Source: Proteromonas lacertae
Taxonomy: Eukaryota; Sar; Bigyra; Opalinata; Proteromonadidae
Assembly (NCBI GenBank): GCA_002245135.1
Contig: NGBS01000009.1
Location: forward strand, 116,288-180,287
Direction: 5' to 3'
DNA length: 64,000 nt
The translations under genes and the position numbers were made by a program. Below, one piece after another: positions 1-16,400 of this stretch (positions are counted from its first letter, which is position 1; each line of letters begins with the position of its first letter). The notes under the pieces are model-generated. The model was not told the origin of the DNA. It saw nothing but the letters and a program-made list of their open reading frames with translations, and searched no databases.

Positions 1-1408
1 ATATCGGCATCCGATTGCTCAAAATATTACAAACTAATAAAAGATAATATACTCAATACACTCTCTGATCATTTATCTAGGAGTAATCCAAGGCTGAAGT
101 ATGAACAATTAGAAGAAGAATATAATCATTTAGTTGAAGGAAGAGAATTATACACTTTTAGACATTTTTACAGTGGAAATCCAAATTGTACTTGTAGTTT
201 ATGTACATATTGTTCAACACCAAGGTCTGTAAGAGAAATGAAAGAATTAATGGATGTATGATATATATATATATATATATATATAATTATAAAATAGATG
301 ATTCCTGTTATTCCAAAAATCAATAATTCCACCAATTCTATTGTTGACATTACTACTCATTTATCATCATATCGCAAATATTTCTGTAGACAATGTTATT
401 GTTATAATTGTGAATTACATGATACAAATCAACCATTACCTGCTAATCATGGTAATAAATATAGAACAATCGAAACTAATAATAATGGTACTGAAGAAGA
501 TGATGATAATGAAAATGATAAAATTCCATTAAAACTAACCAATTGTACACCTAAAGAAGCAGTAATATTCACAGAATTATATAAATTATTATCTCTCAAA
601 GAAATGAATATATTAAAAACCGATACTTCAACAAGAACAACAACCACTACGAAATTAAGTTTAGAAACTTTCGTACCATGTAATCATTCAGGTCCTTGTA
701 CTTCGCAGAATGATTGTATATGTAATCATCAAAAACATCAATGTGAAAAGTTCTGTGGTTGTTCTTTAGATTGTCCTAGAAGGTTTAAAGGCTGTAATTG
801 TAAAGCAGATGCTGAATGTAATTCAATGAAATGTACTTGTTATGCTTCTTCTAGAGAATGTGATCCTGATGTTTGTAACTGTTATCATACTAATGAGAAT
901 GGATCTTTAGGCTTAACCTGTGATAATATGAACTCACAAAAAGGATTTCAAAAGAAATTGTTGGTTAAACCTTCACATATTCATGGTTGGGGTTTATACT
1001 TAGGTGAAGATTGTGAGAAAGATGAATATATTGCTGAATATAGAGGAGAATTTATATCACAAGAAGAAGCTGAAAGACGTGGTTATATCTATGATAGAAA
1101 AGGAATTAATTATTTGTTTAATGCAAATAGAGAGTCTGTTTTAGATGCAACTAAAGTGGGTAATAAATTGAGATTTGCTAATCATTCGAATAATCCTAAT
1201 TGTTATGCTAGAACTAGATATATTAAAGGCAATCATAGAATATGTGTTTATGCGAAAAGAGCATTGAAAATTGTATATATATATATATAATATTGTTTTG
1301 ATATAGAATGATGAATTAACATTTGATTATGGTTATAATGAAGAACATGTACAGCCACAATGGTTTTCCACTTCTAAAAAGAGGAAGAGAAAGAATGATG
1401 ATGAATAA
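1..1408 (+). CDS. E(z)/EZH2-type histone H3K27 methyltransferase, 5' end outside window
   Basis: Catalytic subunit of a PRC2-like complex, expected to methylate H3K27 in the nucleus. Three exons are visible (1-255, 298-1272, 1307-1408), with introns of 42 and 34 nt, and reading frame 1 is open from base 1, so the start lies upstream. Seen in order: an acidic linker; a Cys-rich pre-SET CXC region (FCRQCYCYNCELH near 390-420, then dense Cys at 680-890); and a SET domain from HIHGWGLY to the C-terminus. The SET domain carries RFANHSNNPNCYA and, after splicing at 1272/1307, ELTFDYGY, which are the cofactor and catalytic motifs of the E(z) branch. The protein ends in a short basic tail (KKRKRK). 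The gene is tail-to-tail with the giant gene, 72 bp away. The CXC-SET order distinguishes it from other SET families. Complex membership is inferred from family. Confidence 0.93.
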
Positions 1409-1480
1409 TTAATACCCTAATAACAAATCAAAATATTTCAAAAATTAATTATGTAATTAAAAATAATAATAATATAAAAA

Positions 1481-4400
1481 TTAATGAAGACTATCATATT
1501 CTTCTATTTTCTTATTTGCAACTTCCAACCATTTTCTAGCTTTTGGAATCCAATCTTTACCTAAATTACTCAAAGCCTTTGAACTATTTCTTCTAATATC
1601 CACCATCTTCTTATGGACATTCTCTCCTTTAATTTCGATTGCTTTTTCTTTTCTTGTCTTTCTTTTCTGTAATTCATCTCTTTTACCTAATGCAAATTTA
1701 TCATATTCTTCTCCATGCTTTACTTTATAACTACTAACATCACTTTCTATCTCTTCTAAGAATTGTTCTAATTCTTTCTTACTGATCTTCTGTTGACTAT
1801 ATTCAATTTGTTTCTGTCTTTTCAATTCATTCATTTCTTCAACATATCTACTTATATCAGATTCACATTTATCCAATTCATCTAATAATATCTTTTCTAT
1901 TTGTTCATTATCTTCAACCATCAATCTCTTTTGATTCTCTTCAAACACTGCCAATTCTTTATCACATCCATTTATCAAATTCTCTTCTTCTTCTTCAATC
2001 TCAGTTCTTTCTTCCATTATATCTAATATCTTTCTATGTAATTTCATTCCTTCCATTCTTAAATCTCTACCATAGAATTTATTATGAGCTTCAGTAATTC
2101 TTGTCAAACATATGTTAATATCTTCACATAAACTTCTCTGACAATCTTTGATTTCTTCTCTTCTATTCATTCTCGCACTTGTTATCCATTTAATAGCCAT
2201 TGCCTTACTTGCACTACTTAAATACAATCTGTCATGTGGAATTGATAACTCACCTGATCTTTCTCTTAATTTAATATTGTAAGCTCTTCTTGCACGTTTT
2301 TCTTTACGTTTTTCATCTCTTCTCTTTGAATCTTCAATGCATTTCTGTTTATAATCTTCACTTTCTTGAATAGCTTCATCACTTGGTTTTTCTATTTGAT
2401 ATTTAGTTCTCATTATTGTTAACCATTTCTTTAATAATAAATAATCAGTTGTTCCTTCCTTGATTTCTATTGGATCATAGACATTTTCAAATTCATCTTC
2501 ATCACTTTCTTCATCACTATACTCTTCATTATGAATTCCTCTTTCTAACTGAGCTTCATTTCTACAATATTTACATCTTGTTACATAATTAGCATTCTTT
2601 CTGAAGAAGAATTGCCAATCAAATTGTGAGATTATATCATCTGCACTTCTTGTTTCTCTCTCATATTTATTAATCAAATCCTCTAATCCATGAGTCAATA
2701 TTCTTCCTTCAGCATCACATAAATCAACTATCAATTCATCACTATTAAACTTTCTATTACAAACACTACATATTTCTTCTTTATTATTCTCCACAATTTC
2801 ATCAACATAACTCTTATAGATTCTTCTTCTTCTCACTTTTTCTAACCAAAATTTAGCTATATCTCTTGTCTTTGGTGTTATATTCTTTCTTTCCCACATT
2901 CCTGTTCTGAACTTTTCTTCTGCTTCATCATCATCACTTACTTCATTTTCTTCACCTAATTTCTCTTTTCTTACCCGTAACTTATTATAAATTGATTTTA
3001 TATATTCTCTTGTACTCTTATCATCATATAATGGTGCTTCTAATGTTCGTGGTGTTAATAATTTATATAAATGATCCAATATCCATGTCTTATTGCTGGT
3101 TAAGAATCTTAATCTAAATCTGTCTGAATTTAAGGCATTTAGTTCTAATCTTTCTTTCTCTACATCTAATGATCTTCTTATTCCTAAAGTTGCTTTTTCA
3201 CCAGCATCATCATCAACATATCCATCATACTCTTTTCTACTCCATATTCTTAACAATTGACATAACACAATTAAGAAGTATTTTGATATTGTCACAAATA
3301 AAAACATGAAGAATAATAATGGGAAGAACATTGGATCTGAGAGTGGACTGAAATACACATTAGTACAGATGAAATAACCAACAATTATTGAGAATATTCC
3401 ACTAACATACAATGTATTGATGAAGTAATATTGAGATGAAAAACACAATTTATCAATAATTCTCAAACTTTCTGTCAAACTATCATCCAATTTTGTAATA
3501 TACATTGACCATTGACATTCTCTCATTCTGAATCTTTGATTATCAAATCTTAAGAAATCAGTCATTCTATAACCATACAACAATTCCATTGCACTTAATA
3601 AGAATATCTCCATAATAAACACTGCTACTAATAATATGAAGAAATAGATAACGTAATAATAAACCCAACTTAACTTAATATCAAATTCACTGTAAATTGG
3701 AATCTGTAAATGGAATACTCTTATTAATAATAAAGCGAATGGAATTAAGTAATAAACATGTAAATCAACAGTAAACATAGCGAAATTCTCTATTATTGGT
3801 TCTACACTTTCTTTATCTAATTCAACTAATCTTTTTAATCTTCTCCATTCTGCTTCTTCTTCAATTCTTTCCCTTTGAGACATTTTGTGATGATTTTTAC
3901 ACTTTCTTCTTATTGCAAATACCCATTTAGGCCATCTTTTAACACAGAATAATATTAATGGAGTTATATACATTCTATTGATTATTGTACATCCCATTAT
4001 GATGAAGTAACAGAAAATAAAATCTAATAAATCATAGGCTGATAAAGCTACAAACATTGGAACAAATGTAACCATAATATCTAATGGAATTGCTAATATA
4101 AAATCTCTCAAATAAATCTTATAAAATGTAGTGATTATTAACTGACATATTTTCATAATACCAATGAATAAGTAAACTCTTTCTTTAAACCAATGTGAAA
4201 ATGAGAATTCTATTGCAGTAATACAATATATTAAACATAACATCGTATAGAAGAAGAAGTAACTTCTCTTCCACCAATGAGGTCTCCAGTACTTTGAATA
4301 TTCTCTTTTCTTATCTTCATCACTATCATAAAATGTATTATCAATATTTGGCATAAATATATATTCTTCTTTCTTCTTATCATCAAATGATTCAGTTGGT

Positions 4401-7400
4401 ATAAACACCTTCAATCCTTGGAATATAATATAAACACCAATTATTAAGAAACAAGTTCCCATTCTTCCATTTTTCACTGCAGCTATTGTTTCTTCAGACA
4501 TTACTGATGTATCACTCCAATCTCCTTGTTTATCTTCAAAACTAATTGGATTTGGCTCTTCTACTGGATGATCGGAGGAGAATACTTGGAACCATATCCA
4601 TATCATACCACAACCCCATAATAATGGAGTTAAACCAGTGATTATACCGATTAATGAGTTAGGTAAAACTGCTGCGAATAATTTACAACAATTACAACAT
4701 GGAGGATTTCTTAATAACGTAATGATTCTATGGAATAACCAGAATATAAATCCTATTACAATTAAACCTAAAAATATCATTCCTACGAAGAATAAATAGA
4801 TTGGCCAATTGAATTCGAATAAATTGAATAACTCATACCAATTCAATGGGTAATATTGTATATCTAATGTATAATTTGTACTATTACACTTCAACACTGG
4901 TGGATCATAATTACTGAATCTTTCTTCTTCTTCTGGTTTATGTGTGATTGTACAGAAATCATAAAATTCAACAAATGAATCTAACAAGTATTTCTCATTC
5001 TTTTCATCTTGTTTATAAGCAATAAACAATTTAATATTTCGTGGAACCATTGTATCTTCTGAAGCATGTTCTGACACTTTAACTGGTATTAAATCATCAG
5101 TATCTAATAAGTTATGAACAGCGCTTGTTCTACCCCATTCACTACCATCTTCTTTACCATAATAATCTCTTGAATTCATTGGATACTTGGTTAAATAGAA
5201 TAATATTGATTCTTCTTCTAATTCAAACCATCTCTTTAAGTATCTAACTCTAAATATTTCTTCTTCATAATTACATTTCAAATGAATTCCATCACATTTA
5301 TCAGCATGTGGATCTTCTTTTGTTTCATCTTTCTTTGGGAATTGCTTTATAACAGTTGTATTATCATAATCTACTATATTACAATCAGGATTATCTTCAG
5401 TCATTTTACCAATGAATATATTATTATCATATTCCTCACATTGAGAGAAATAAGGTAAATAAGGGAATGCTATATATCTTCTTTTTACGAAATAATCCCA
5501 AAATGTTGAATAATATTCCAAATCTTCAGCATAATCACCTCTTGAATAAATTGATTGTGAATTATCACTATTATTGAATGGTAATATTGTTCTATTGTAT
5601 TTCTCTAATTCTCTTTCTCTATAACCTGGATCACCAACGTCATAATTAACTATATGATTAATTAAGGCTGTTCTTTCTAACACTTTGAAACTATCTCCTG
5701 CTTTTCCATATTTGTAAATGTTTACTGGTAAGTTGTAAGGTAAACCATAATGTGGTTGAATTAATTCTCTATTTATCACAGCTAAGAATTGTGTTGCTTT
5801 TTCTGTAACATTCATTATATCTTCATCTGGATCATAATTACTTCTGTGTGGGTAAAATATTGATAAATCTGATGTATTATGTAACTTTGCAAATGCTAAG
5901 TAATAACCACCATGAATTAATTCCATTGTAAAAATAACTTTGATTCTGGTTTGGGCTTGAATATTGACTTGAACCATTGTATGTTTATCATCAAAATAAG
6001 GTTCAATTGCTACATTCTGTGAGAAGTACGAAGGCAATGGATGTGGAATACATTTACAACATTCTGAACATAGGAAACCTGATTCTGTTTGTGTTTTATT
6101 ATTCGGCCAATCACAGGATGGATGTTCATATGAATTTTGATAATTACATTCATACATTGGCGGACATGGTGTACAATTCATATACACTCCAATTCTATAA
6201 TGTTGACCATATGTAAAATTCTGTTGTAACATTGATAAATTCATTGTTAATGTTGCTATACCATAACCATCTAATTCAAAGAAAGGTAATCCACTTTCTT
6301 GTCCACTGAATATCTTTAAATGCTCATCATTTGGTTGTAAGTATTCATTATCTTCATACACTGGAACTAATCTTTTTACTACTGTAACTTTATCTTTTGG
6401 AACAAAACAGTCTTGATAATTTGTTGCAAAACCATTGGTTGTTGTTCCATTTGGACATTTCAAGGATCTTTCACATTTACATATATCTAATCGATATGGT
6501 ACATACTTTGTATTATCAGTTTCAGTACTACTTTCATCAATATCTTCAATAAATTTGACATAATTTGGTAAATCTTCATCTAAATTGTCTATTAAATCTA
6601 ATGCCCAGTAATAATCATATATGTTTAAATCATATTCTATCCTATCACTTTCTATTTCTGCTTCATTACATTCTTCAAAGTAATCTAATCTTGTTGTATC
6701 TCTACAATATTTCTCTCTTCTTTCATGTTCATATTCTTTCTTTACAGCTTTACTAAATTCATGGAAATTTGGGAAATGTATCTTTTGTTTGTATGTAAAT
6801 TGTAATGTAGTTCCATTAGTATAATCTTTTCTTTCTTCTAATCCATAAGTAACATTTGGTTCAAATACACATTGCTGTTTACTTCGTGGTCTTTCAGTAC
6901 ATTTCCATAACCTATAAACATCTAATATTCTATCAATCTGAGCATTGCAATCACAATCTCCTCTTAATATTACATTATAAATATGTCTCCAATAACTATC
7001 TCTACCACATGTTAATTCAGCTAATTTCTGTACACTCACTTTACCTACAGAACCATCTTGTAATTGATAGCTTTGATATATATTAGACAATGAATCATTC
7101 AATGCAGCAATACATCTTTCATCATGATATACCAAATCACCTACCTCTTTCATTATTCTTTTACTTTCAAATGTTTCATTCATCCATACTAAAGCATTGA
7201 ATGGATCAGCTTCATCTCTTGTTAAATGTCTTCTTAAAGAATCCATTGCCATTGTTCCTTCATATGGATCACCTGTTCCTGTAGGACAATAATAACCAAT
7301 TGGACATGGGAAATCATATTTCAAATCTTCTGCAGTTGCTGCTGGACAGTAATAACCTACTGGACATATTGATTTATATTGACTGAATGGGTTTAATAAG

Positions 7401-10400
7401 TTATAATCTGGTGTTGTACCATCATCACATGCATAACCTGGTTTACATGATACTGCTACTTGATTATCAGATCCTGTACTTTCATAACAAACATAACCTT
7501 TGGGACATAATACTGAATGTGTTATTGTATCAAAATTACAAATATAATCAGCTTCACAATCACCTGGTATATATTCTGTGGATGTATCATTCATGAAATA
7601 ACCATGTTGGCATTCAGTGTAAAATGAATAATCTCTAAATGTTGGTAAATCTATAAATAAAGAACCTCTACCAAAGAAACCATAATATTTATCTATTGTG
7701 CCATGACCTTGATGTGTTTTACCTGTTAATTTATAAGATGAACCATAATATTGTCTATATAATTGATACAAAGGAGAACCATCAGCTTGTGGATTGTAAT
7801 AACATTTTCCTATTGGTAATCCTTCTTCATCATAATCTACTGATCTTATATTTGGTTTACCTGTAGTATCATTCACTGAAAGTAAACCCCATTTGTATAA
7901 CTTTCCAGCTTGTTCACAATCATATTTATTAGTAATTGCTGGATATTCTGACCATGCTGTTGGTAAATCTTTCTTACTACAAGGATCAACAATTCCTTCT
8001 ACTGGACAAACAATACCTGGAGGACATCTATTACATTCACTCTTATCTCTCAATTCATAATTCTTACCCCAAGTACCTTGTGGACAACCAATACAAACTA
8101 CACGATTCAATTTACCATCAGTGAACTTATAATCATTATTACGATAAGTTCCTGGCTTACACACATTTGATTTAGACATTCCATCATTCTCACATTCTGT
8201 ACCTGGTGGACATCTGTAACATTCTACTGTCTGTATTGTTGGAGCATAAAAACCAGGAGCACAAACTGCACTTTCATATAAACCTGGTAAACTTGAATAA
8301 TGACCTTTTGGAGTTGGAATTGGAACTGCTGTACCTTCTGGACAATAGAAACCAACTGGACATAATCCCATACCTTTAGCTGTTGTACTACCTAATTCAC
8401 AGTAAAAACCTTCATGACATGGTTGTGCATATAAGAAATCACCTTTCTTAATTTCATCATAACCAACTCCTCCTGTACAATATGATCCTGGTCTACAAGG
8501 ATAAGGTCTTAATGTTGTATCATTTCTAAATGGATCTGATGTTAATGTACCATTTGGACAATAATAGCCTGCTGGACATCTTAGATTTGGCGCTTCTAAT
8601 CTTGGTTTACTACACACCATACCTGGTGCACAAATGGCTGGAATTAATCTACCCATTCCTGGACAATAATAACCTTCTGGACAATCATTACAAAGTGTTT
8701 GTTGATTCTGACCATTGTAAGTACCTGGAGGACATAATTCTGGTTCTATTAAACCTCTTTTTGGACATTGTGTACCTACTGGACATGGAATTCTTTCACC
8801 AAATGGACAGTAAAAACCTTCTGGACATAGATTATCTCCAAATTCACTTGGTCTTCCCATACCTTCAGGACAATACATTGATTCTTGACATGGTTGTGGT
8901 GTTGTGAAGTTTAATAATACTACATCATAGAATGCAGTACCTGGATAACAATAAGTACCAGCTGGACATGGAACAGGTCTTCTTAATGAGAAATCATATG
9001 ATGAATAATCAAATACATAATCTGAAACTAATAAATCATTTTCATCTGGTAATCTATAACATGAATCATCTAAACAATATCTTCCTCTTATTGGTATAAA
9101 ATCAGTATCTGGATCTAATGGTAAATAGTGTAATTCTTGCCAATATCTCTGTGGCATATCTGAATAAATAAAACCTATATCAAATGATGAATTATCCCAA
9201 CACATATGATTTCTTGATCCTAATACCATATCTCTTGGTTTTGAATCTTTATTTGGATGAACTGTACTTCTTCTTTCTACATGACTGAATGATGGACTAA
9301 ACTGAGTTGAATATACTGGTGAACCACAAGTTGTTGCTGTTGTTGCTGTACCTTCTAAACAATAATGACCTTCTGGACATGGTTGATCTGCTACAGCTAC
9401 ACCTGTTACTTCACACACATAACCTGCTGGACAAATACGTGGAACTGGTAAACCATATTCTGGACAATGATATCCTATTGGACATCTTAAACAATCAGCT
9501 TGACCATAAAGTGGTTGATAAGTACCTGGTGGACATAATGTGAAATTTGTATTACCTAAACCATTACAATAAGTACCTCTTGGACAGATTAATATTTCAC
9601 TCAATTCATTATTTGGACAATAATAACCTTCTGGACATAATCTCTTAAATTCTAATGTATTTCGGTTAGTTGTATAATCCAAACCATTATTGGATATTTC
9701 TACATAAACATTATCTGGTGTAATTGTTGTTTTCATTAGATTATAATGGTAAAATTCACCTGTTGCTAATCTATCTTCACTATGATGCAATAATTCAATT
9801 GGTAATTGCATTTTAGACATACATAACACTAAATGTGGTGTAATAAAAGTACCTTCAGAAACATATCTACCAATTTTACATCTTAATGAGGTTGTATTGA
9901 TGAAGTTCTTTCCTTCTACAAATATTGGATGATAACCACTTGTAACAATCTCTTTATTAGTATGATGTATTTTTGTAACTTTCGGATTTTCATAATACAC
10001 ATACATTATTCCACTTTCTGTATATTCTTGTTCATTAAAACTAATTTCAAATGATACAAATGATGAATTATAGGATGGCCAATGATGTGTTATATAATTT
10101 GGATAATCAACTTCATTGTAGGGATATAATTGAGGGAATAGCAATGTGCCATTCTTATGACGTAATTGACTGTATGACATTATACTAAAATCTTCATAAA
10201 TATCATAGTATGGAGTTGTGCATTCTATTTCTGTGGATGATATAAATCTACCATAACTACTTCTCTTACCAAATCTACATCTTATCTCAGTTGAATTGAT
10301 AAAACTTTTACCATAAACTCTGACTTTAGAACCACCAGATTGTGGTCCAAATACTGGTTCTATCTTCTCCAAATAAGGTATTTCATAATAGATAAATGAT

Positions 10401-13400
10401 ACTGGTGGTTGTGAATAATCTTGATTATTAATTGTTACTGATAATGGATATCTTCCTGGTAAATAGGGTGGTGTATAGAATAATATTGAATTGGTTGTAT
10501 AACTAACTGGTTTTATTACTACATTACCTATTCTTACATATAATTCATCAGGATAATCAAAGGTTGAACCATAAATTATTACACTTGTATTTCCATATAT
10601 AAAACCATGATTTGGTATAACTTTATTAATCTTTACTGGTTTATCATATGTATATTTCACTTTACTTTCAGTCCATAATGCATTTTTACCAACTCCATTT
10701 ACTGATATTTCTACAGATATTTCTGTTCTTTCTTCATTGAAATATGGTGGAGTAATACAAGCTACTGTTGTTTCATTAATATACACTCTTATTGGATAAA
10801 CTAATGTATCATTATGATCAAATCTGCAATAAATAGAAGAAGCATCAATGAAGTTTGTACCTGTTACTAATACTTCAGTATCACCATAACTTGGACCATG
10901 ATTTGGTTTTAAATCAGTCACATCTATTGGACTTAAATAAGTGAATTTTATTCCACTATCTGTATAGGTTTTACCATTATCTAAAGTTACTTCCATTGTT
11001 ACTACACCTGGTGATGCTGCTGTACCATTCTCCATTGTTATTACTGGTATTTTATCATTATTATTGGCATATACATCTATTGAAGGAATATTACCTTTTA
11101 CATGGAAGATTGAAAATTCATAATTATATTCATCTCTAATTTGACTCTGTGATAATAACATTGAAATTGTCTTATCCATTGCTTCAACTCTACTAACAAT
11201 CTCAGCAGAATCTAAATCTTCAGTTATTCCACTAATCATTCTATTATAACAAGCACTAGATGGTGTGGATGATGCTAAACATATATTCACTAATGATATT
11301 GTAATAGGGAATTGACTCTTTTGTATTGTCACACTCTCTACAGCTGGTTGTGGACCATTCACTGGGGTAATACAATTAATTAAATTAGAAGATTTATAAG
11401 TAGCTGTAACTAAGTTATTTCCAAATCTACACTTCATTTTACCATTATTAACAAATCCAAATCCATTCACATGAACTAATGTTCCACCATACATATTACC
11501 ATTCTCTGGATTAATAGAAGCTAAACCATAACCAGCTATATTCTCCTGTTGTTGTAAATTTCTAAAATCTTCATAAGGATCTTTTCTATATTCTATTATT
11601 ACTGCTATTGAATTAACACTGTAATCTTGTTCATTTATGGAGACTCTTAATGTGTAATTGTTGGGTGATAATGTTCCTGTTGGACATTTTATTACTGTTT
11701 CATTGAATAAATAACCAATTGTCACTATCTCTGTCTTAATTGGATCATAATATTTACAATATACTTTGGTTGTTCCATTATTTACTAATGTTGATGAGAA
11801 TGGATCATATATATGTAATGTAAATTCTTCATAATTATAAACTGTTAAATTTCTTACTTCAACTGATCTTATATTGATTGGTATATAATAACTGTAAGTA
11901 ATATTTGAACTAACTGAATTTTGACCATTTAATGCAACTGAGAAAATAACATCAAAATTCCTTGTATTATTATTGTGATTATCATCTTCATCCTCTATTT
12001 CTGATGGTATATAATGTGGTGATGATAAACACACAATCAACTTACTGGATATCACTTTAGCTGGAGATGTAAATGTTAATATATTTGTATTATTGATAGG
12101 TGTAAATGTACAAGATATTGAATTTGTTTCTATGAAGTTTTCTCCATGAATTGTTATTTCTGTTCCTCCTAATAAACTACCAGCTATTGGATGTATGAAG
12201 TGGATAATTGGAGATTTGTAATATAAATATGGATAATTTGAATATGTATAATCTTGATTATTATAACTTATACCAACTGTAACATATTCAGAATCAACAT
12301 TATTATTGTTTCTAATACTCTCAAATGATGGTGTTTCACATGTCACTAATGTTGAATTAACATAAGTTGCATTTGTCACCACTTTATTATTAAATATACA
12401 ACTCCATGATTCTAATTTCACATAATTATTTCCATAAATATATAATTTGGTATTACCTTCAAATGGACCTGAATTTGGTATGATTCTATTGATATAAATT
12501 GTTGGATAGAATGTAAATGTTACATTTGATTTATATTCGGTTGTATATATTGAACTATCATTGTAATTATTGATTCTATAATACACTTCATATCTACCTA
12601 TATGATGTCTTGGTGTATTACACTGTATTATTGTATTATTATACCAACCTGGTGTTTCTATACCATCAATCATACAAGATACTCTTAAATCTGTATTGAT
12701 AATTCTACTTGATTTTATTGACAATAATGTTTCACCTGTTTCTGGACCATATTTTGGTATTAATTCTGTAATATAAATTGGTTTTTCATAAGTATAATTA
12801 AACAAATGTTGGTGGTATATATAATCACTATAACTTACTGTGAAATTAACTACTACATTATCTCCATCTAATATTCCTTTGTATTCAGCAGCTGGACATT
12901 TTATATGTTTTTCATCGATATAAACAGCATTTGTATATTCTGTACCAAATTGACAGTAAATATCACCATTTGATAAATTGAAATTACCACTTACATAGAT
13001 CATATTATTACCTGTTACTGGACCATATAATGGTTCAACATCATATATTTCTAAATCATAATACACAAAAGACAGTGTATTTGATGTATAATCATCATTA
13101 TTTAATGTTACACTCACTTCAACAGTTTGTGGAATTTCTATATATGGAATAATACAGTCAATTCTCTTCTGATTAATAAAAGTAGCAAATGAAGTAATAT
13201 CACCAAATTTACATGCTAAATCAGTAACATTTATAAATGAAGAACCATAAATTGATAATAAATTCATACTATCTTTAATTGGGTTATTTCTAGGATGTAA
13301 TCTTTCTAAATAGATTGGTTCAACATATCTGTAATATAAATTAGAATTTGTCTTATAATTATAGTTGAAGTTAAATGCATTTACTTCTTCATCACTATTA

Positions 13401-16400
13401 TTAAATCCATCAAATCTTTCAGTTGTTATTACTACATCAAATGATACAATTCCTATTGAATGTTGAGGAGTTCTACAGATTAAAATACTATCATTTAACA
13501 CTGAACCAAATGATGGTATTGTTCCATCAAATAAACAATAGTAATATATTGTTGAATTGAATGGATTTAATCTGAAATTACCACCATACACATGAACTGT
13601 TACATTTCCAGTTGTATAACCATTTTCAGGGTAAATTCTACTCACATAAACCATTGTTTCATAGGTATAGAATATTGATTCTACACTATAATCATAACCA
13701 TTATTTGTTACTGAAACTTGAACTGGGAATTTTGTTATATTTTTATTAAATGCCAATTTTGGAGTCATACATTCTATAGTGTTATTGTCAATATATTTAG
13801 CTGTTATTATTGTATCTAATAAACCAAATTTACATTTTAATAGTGATAAATCAGGTGTATAGAAATTAATACCTTTGATTAATATTGGTTGATCATTATC
13901 ATAACTACCTATTGTTGGTTCAATATCATATATTTTAGGAATATTTATTACTTTATATTTATATTCACCTAAATGATAATAATTAACTTCATTCACTGTA
14001 ACTGTTATATCAATTTCACTGGTTGAGAAATCTTGTGGTAAAATACAATTAATGACTGTAGAATTCTGATAAACTGCATAATTGCATATATCATTGTTAT
14101 TATAACAACATTTTAAGGTTCTAACATCAATGAAATTCCTTCCTATCAACTGAATAATTGTTCCTTTAGTAGATGGTCCCCATGATGGTATAAAATGTTC
14201 AATATATATATCAGAGTAATAATAATAATGTAATGGTATATATAATGTATAATTAGTGTAATATTGATTATAATATTCACTGTATGGAATTACATAAACT
14301 GAAGAAATATGATCGAATGGTTGTGATGGAGTTTCGCATAATATATCTGTAGAATTAACAACATTTGCTAATACTGTTTTATTACTAAATACACAGTATA
14401 ATGGCTGATTTTCATTGAAATAATTTCCTTTTATTCTTACTAAAGTACCACCTTGAATTGTTCCACTATTTGGTATTATTTGGTGTAATATAATTGGATG
14501 AACATATTCGATAGTATCAGATATTTCTATCCAATTATTCTCATTCAATGATAAATATAATTTGTATTTTCCTTCATAATGATATGGTGGTACAAAACAA
14601 ATTAACAATTCTGAAGTTATATATTCAACATAATGAGGTTCTAAACTATCAATTCTACACTGTATTTGTTGTGGGAATGTATTCTTAAATCTACTACCTA
14701 TTATAGAGATATTAAATCCAGTGTTTAATGGTATTATCTTTGGTGAAATATCTGTTATAATTTGTGATGATTCATAATAGAAGAATTTGTTTGACATGTA
14801 GAAATCTTGATTATTAAATGATAATAAAACATTTACAATACCTGAACCACTATTTACATCATTATCATCTTCTGTATTGGTTATTGTATAAGCTGGAACA
14901 TTACATTGAATGCAACTTTCATTAATATAAACACCACTTACTGTTTGTTCAAATAATGAATTCTTAAATCTAATGGAAATGATTGGTGTATTGATAAATC
15001 CTTTACCAAATATTAATATTGAAGAACCACCAATTGCTAATGCTGATTTTGGTATAAACTCTGTAATCATATATTCATCTGTATATTCATAGTTTAATGT
15101 ATTATAATAATCATTGTATTGATCTGTATATAACTTTCTTATTCTTATTGTTACATTCACAGTTGATATTTCATTCACTTTTGGCGTTTTACATTGTATA
15201 TTATTATTATCGATTATTATAGCTTCAGTTTCATATGTTTTATTGAATAAACAATGCATATAAAATCCTTCACTTAATACACTCTTGAAATTTCTTCCTT
15301 TGATTGTAATAATTCCATTTCCAGCTTTACTTCCTGATTCTGGTGTTAATGAATATAATAAATAACTATTTACTACTTCTATCTTCTTATTATATTCATT
15401 ATAATCATATTGATTATTTGATACTGATATAGTGTAATTTCCTATTGGTAAATCAGCTGGTGTAATACACATTATCTTTGTATTAGAAACATAATATGTA
15501 TTTATAACTATTTCATTCATTTTACAGGATAATAATGGATTATTGATGAAATTCTGTCCTACTATAGTGATACTCATTCCTCCATTATCTGTTACTATTA
15601 ATGGTGATATATCTGATAGTAAAATATCATTGTAATATGTATAATGTAATGAATTCAATGATTCTCCATAATATGAAGTTTCTATTGATATTTGTGTATA
15701 AGATGGATTAGATATTTCTGGTGTATAACATTTTATTATATTACTTTCTTCTAAATGACCATTTACTTTATAAATCTCATTATTATCTTTAATAATACAG
15801 TATATCTCTTGATATTCAATATTTCTATCAATTGTAATGAATATTTCTGTATTTCCTTTAACTGTTCCTAATGTTGGTGTAATTGATAAAATTGATAAAC
15901 TTTCAAAGAATGTAAATTCATAATTTGTATTGATAAAGTCTTGTCCATTTATTGATATATATATTTCACTATTTCCAGGTATATTCTGAGGTGTTAAACA
16001 AGTGATATACGTCTTATTAACAAATACACCTTCAACATCAATATTGTAGTTATTATCATTGATAAATTTACACTTTATTAATCCTTCATTATTATCTCTA
16101 AATCCTTGACCATATATATGCAATAGAGTATTTCCTTTGATTGAACCTACTAATGGTTCTATCTCATTAATTATGATATTATCTTGGATTATTAATGTCA
16201 TATGAGAATCTGTATAATCAATTCCATTATTAGATATATCTACATAAGATATTGTTGGATATTCAACTACTGGTACTTCACATTGAATATGATTATTTGA
16301 TATGTAAATTGCTTTAGTTTTTATATTGGAAATCATACAACTTAATGATTCAAATGATTGGAAATAATTACCATAAAGATTAATCATATTTGGTTCATCA

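Noticed and set aside
262-288. (TA)n run as a functional repeat
   Set aside because: It lies inside an EZH2 intron, and such runs are ordinary in short AT-rich introns here.
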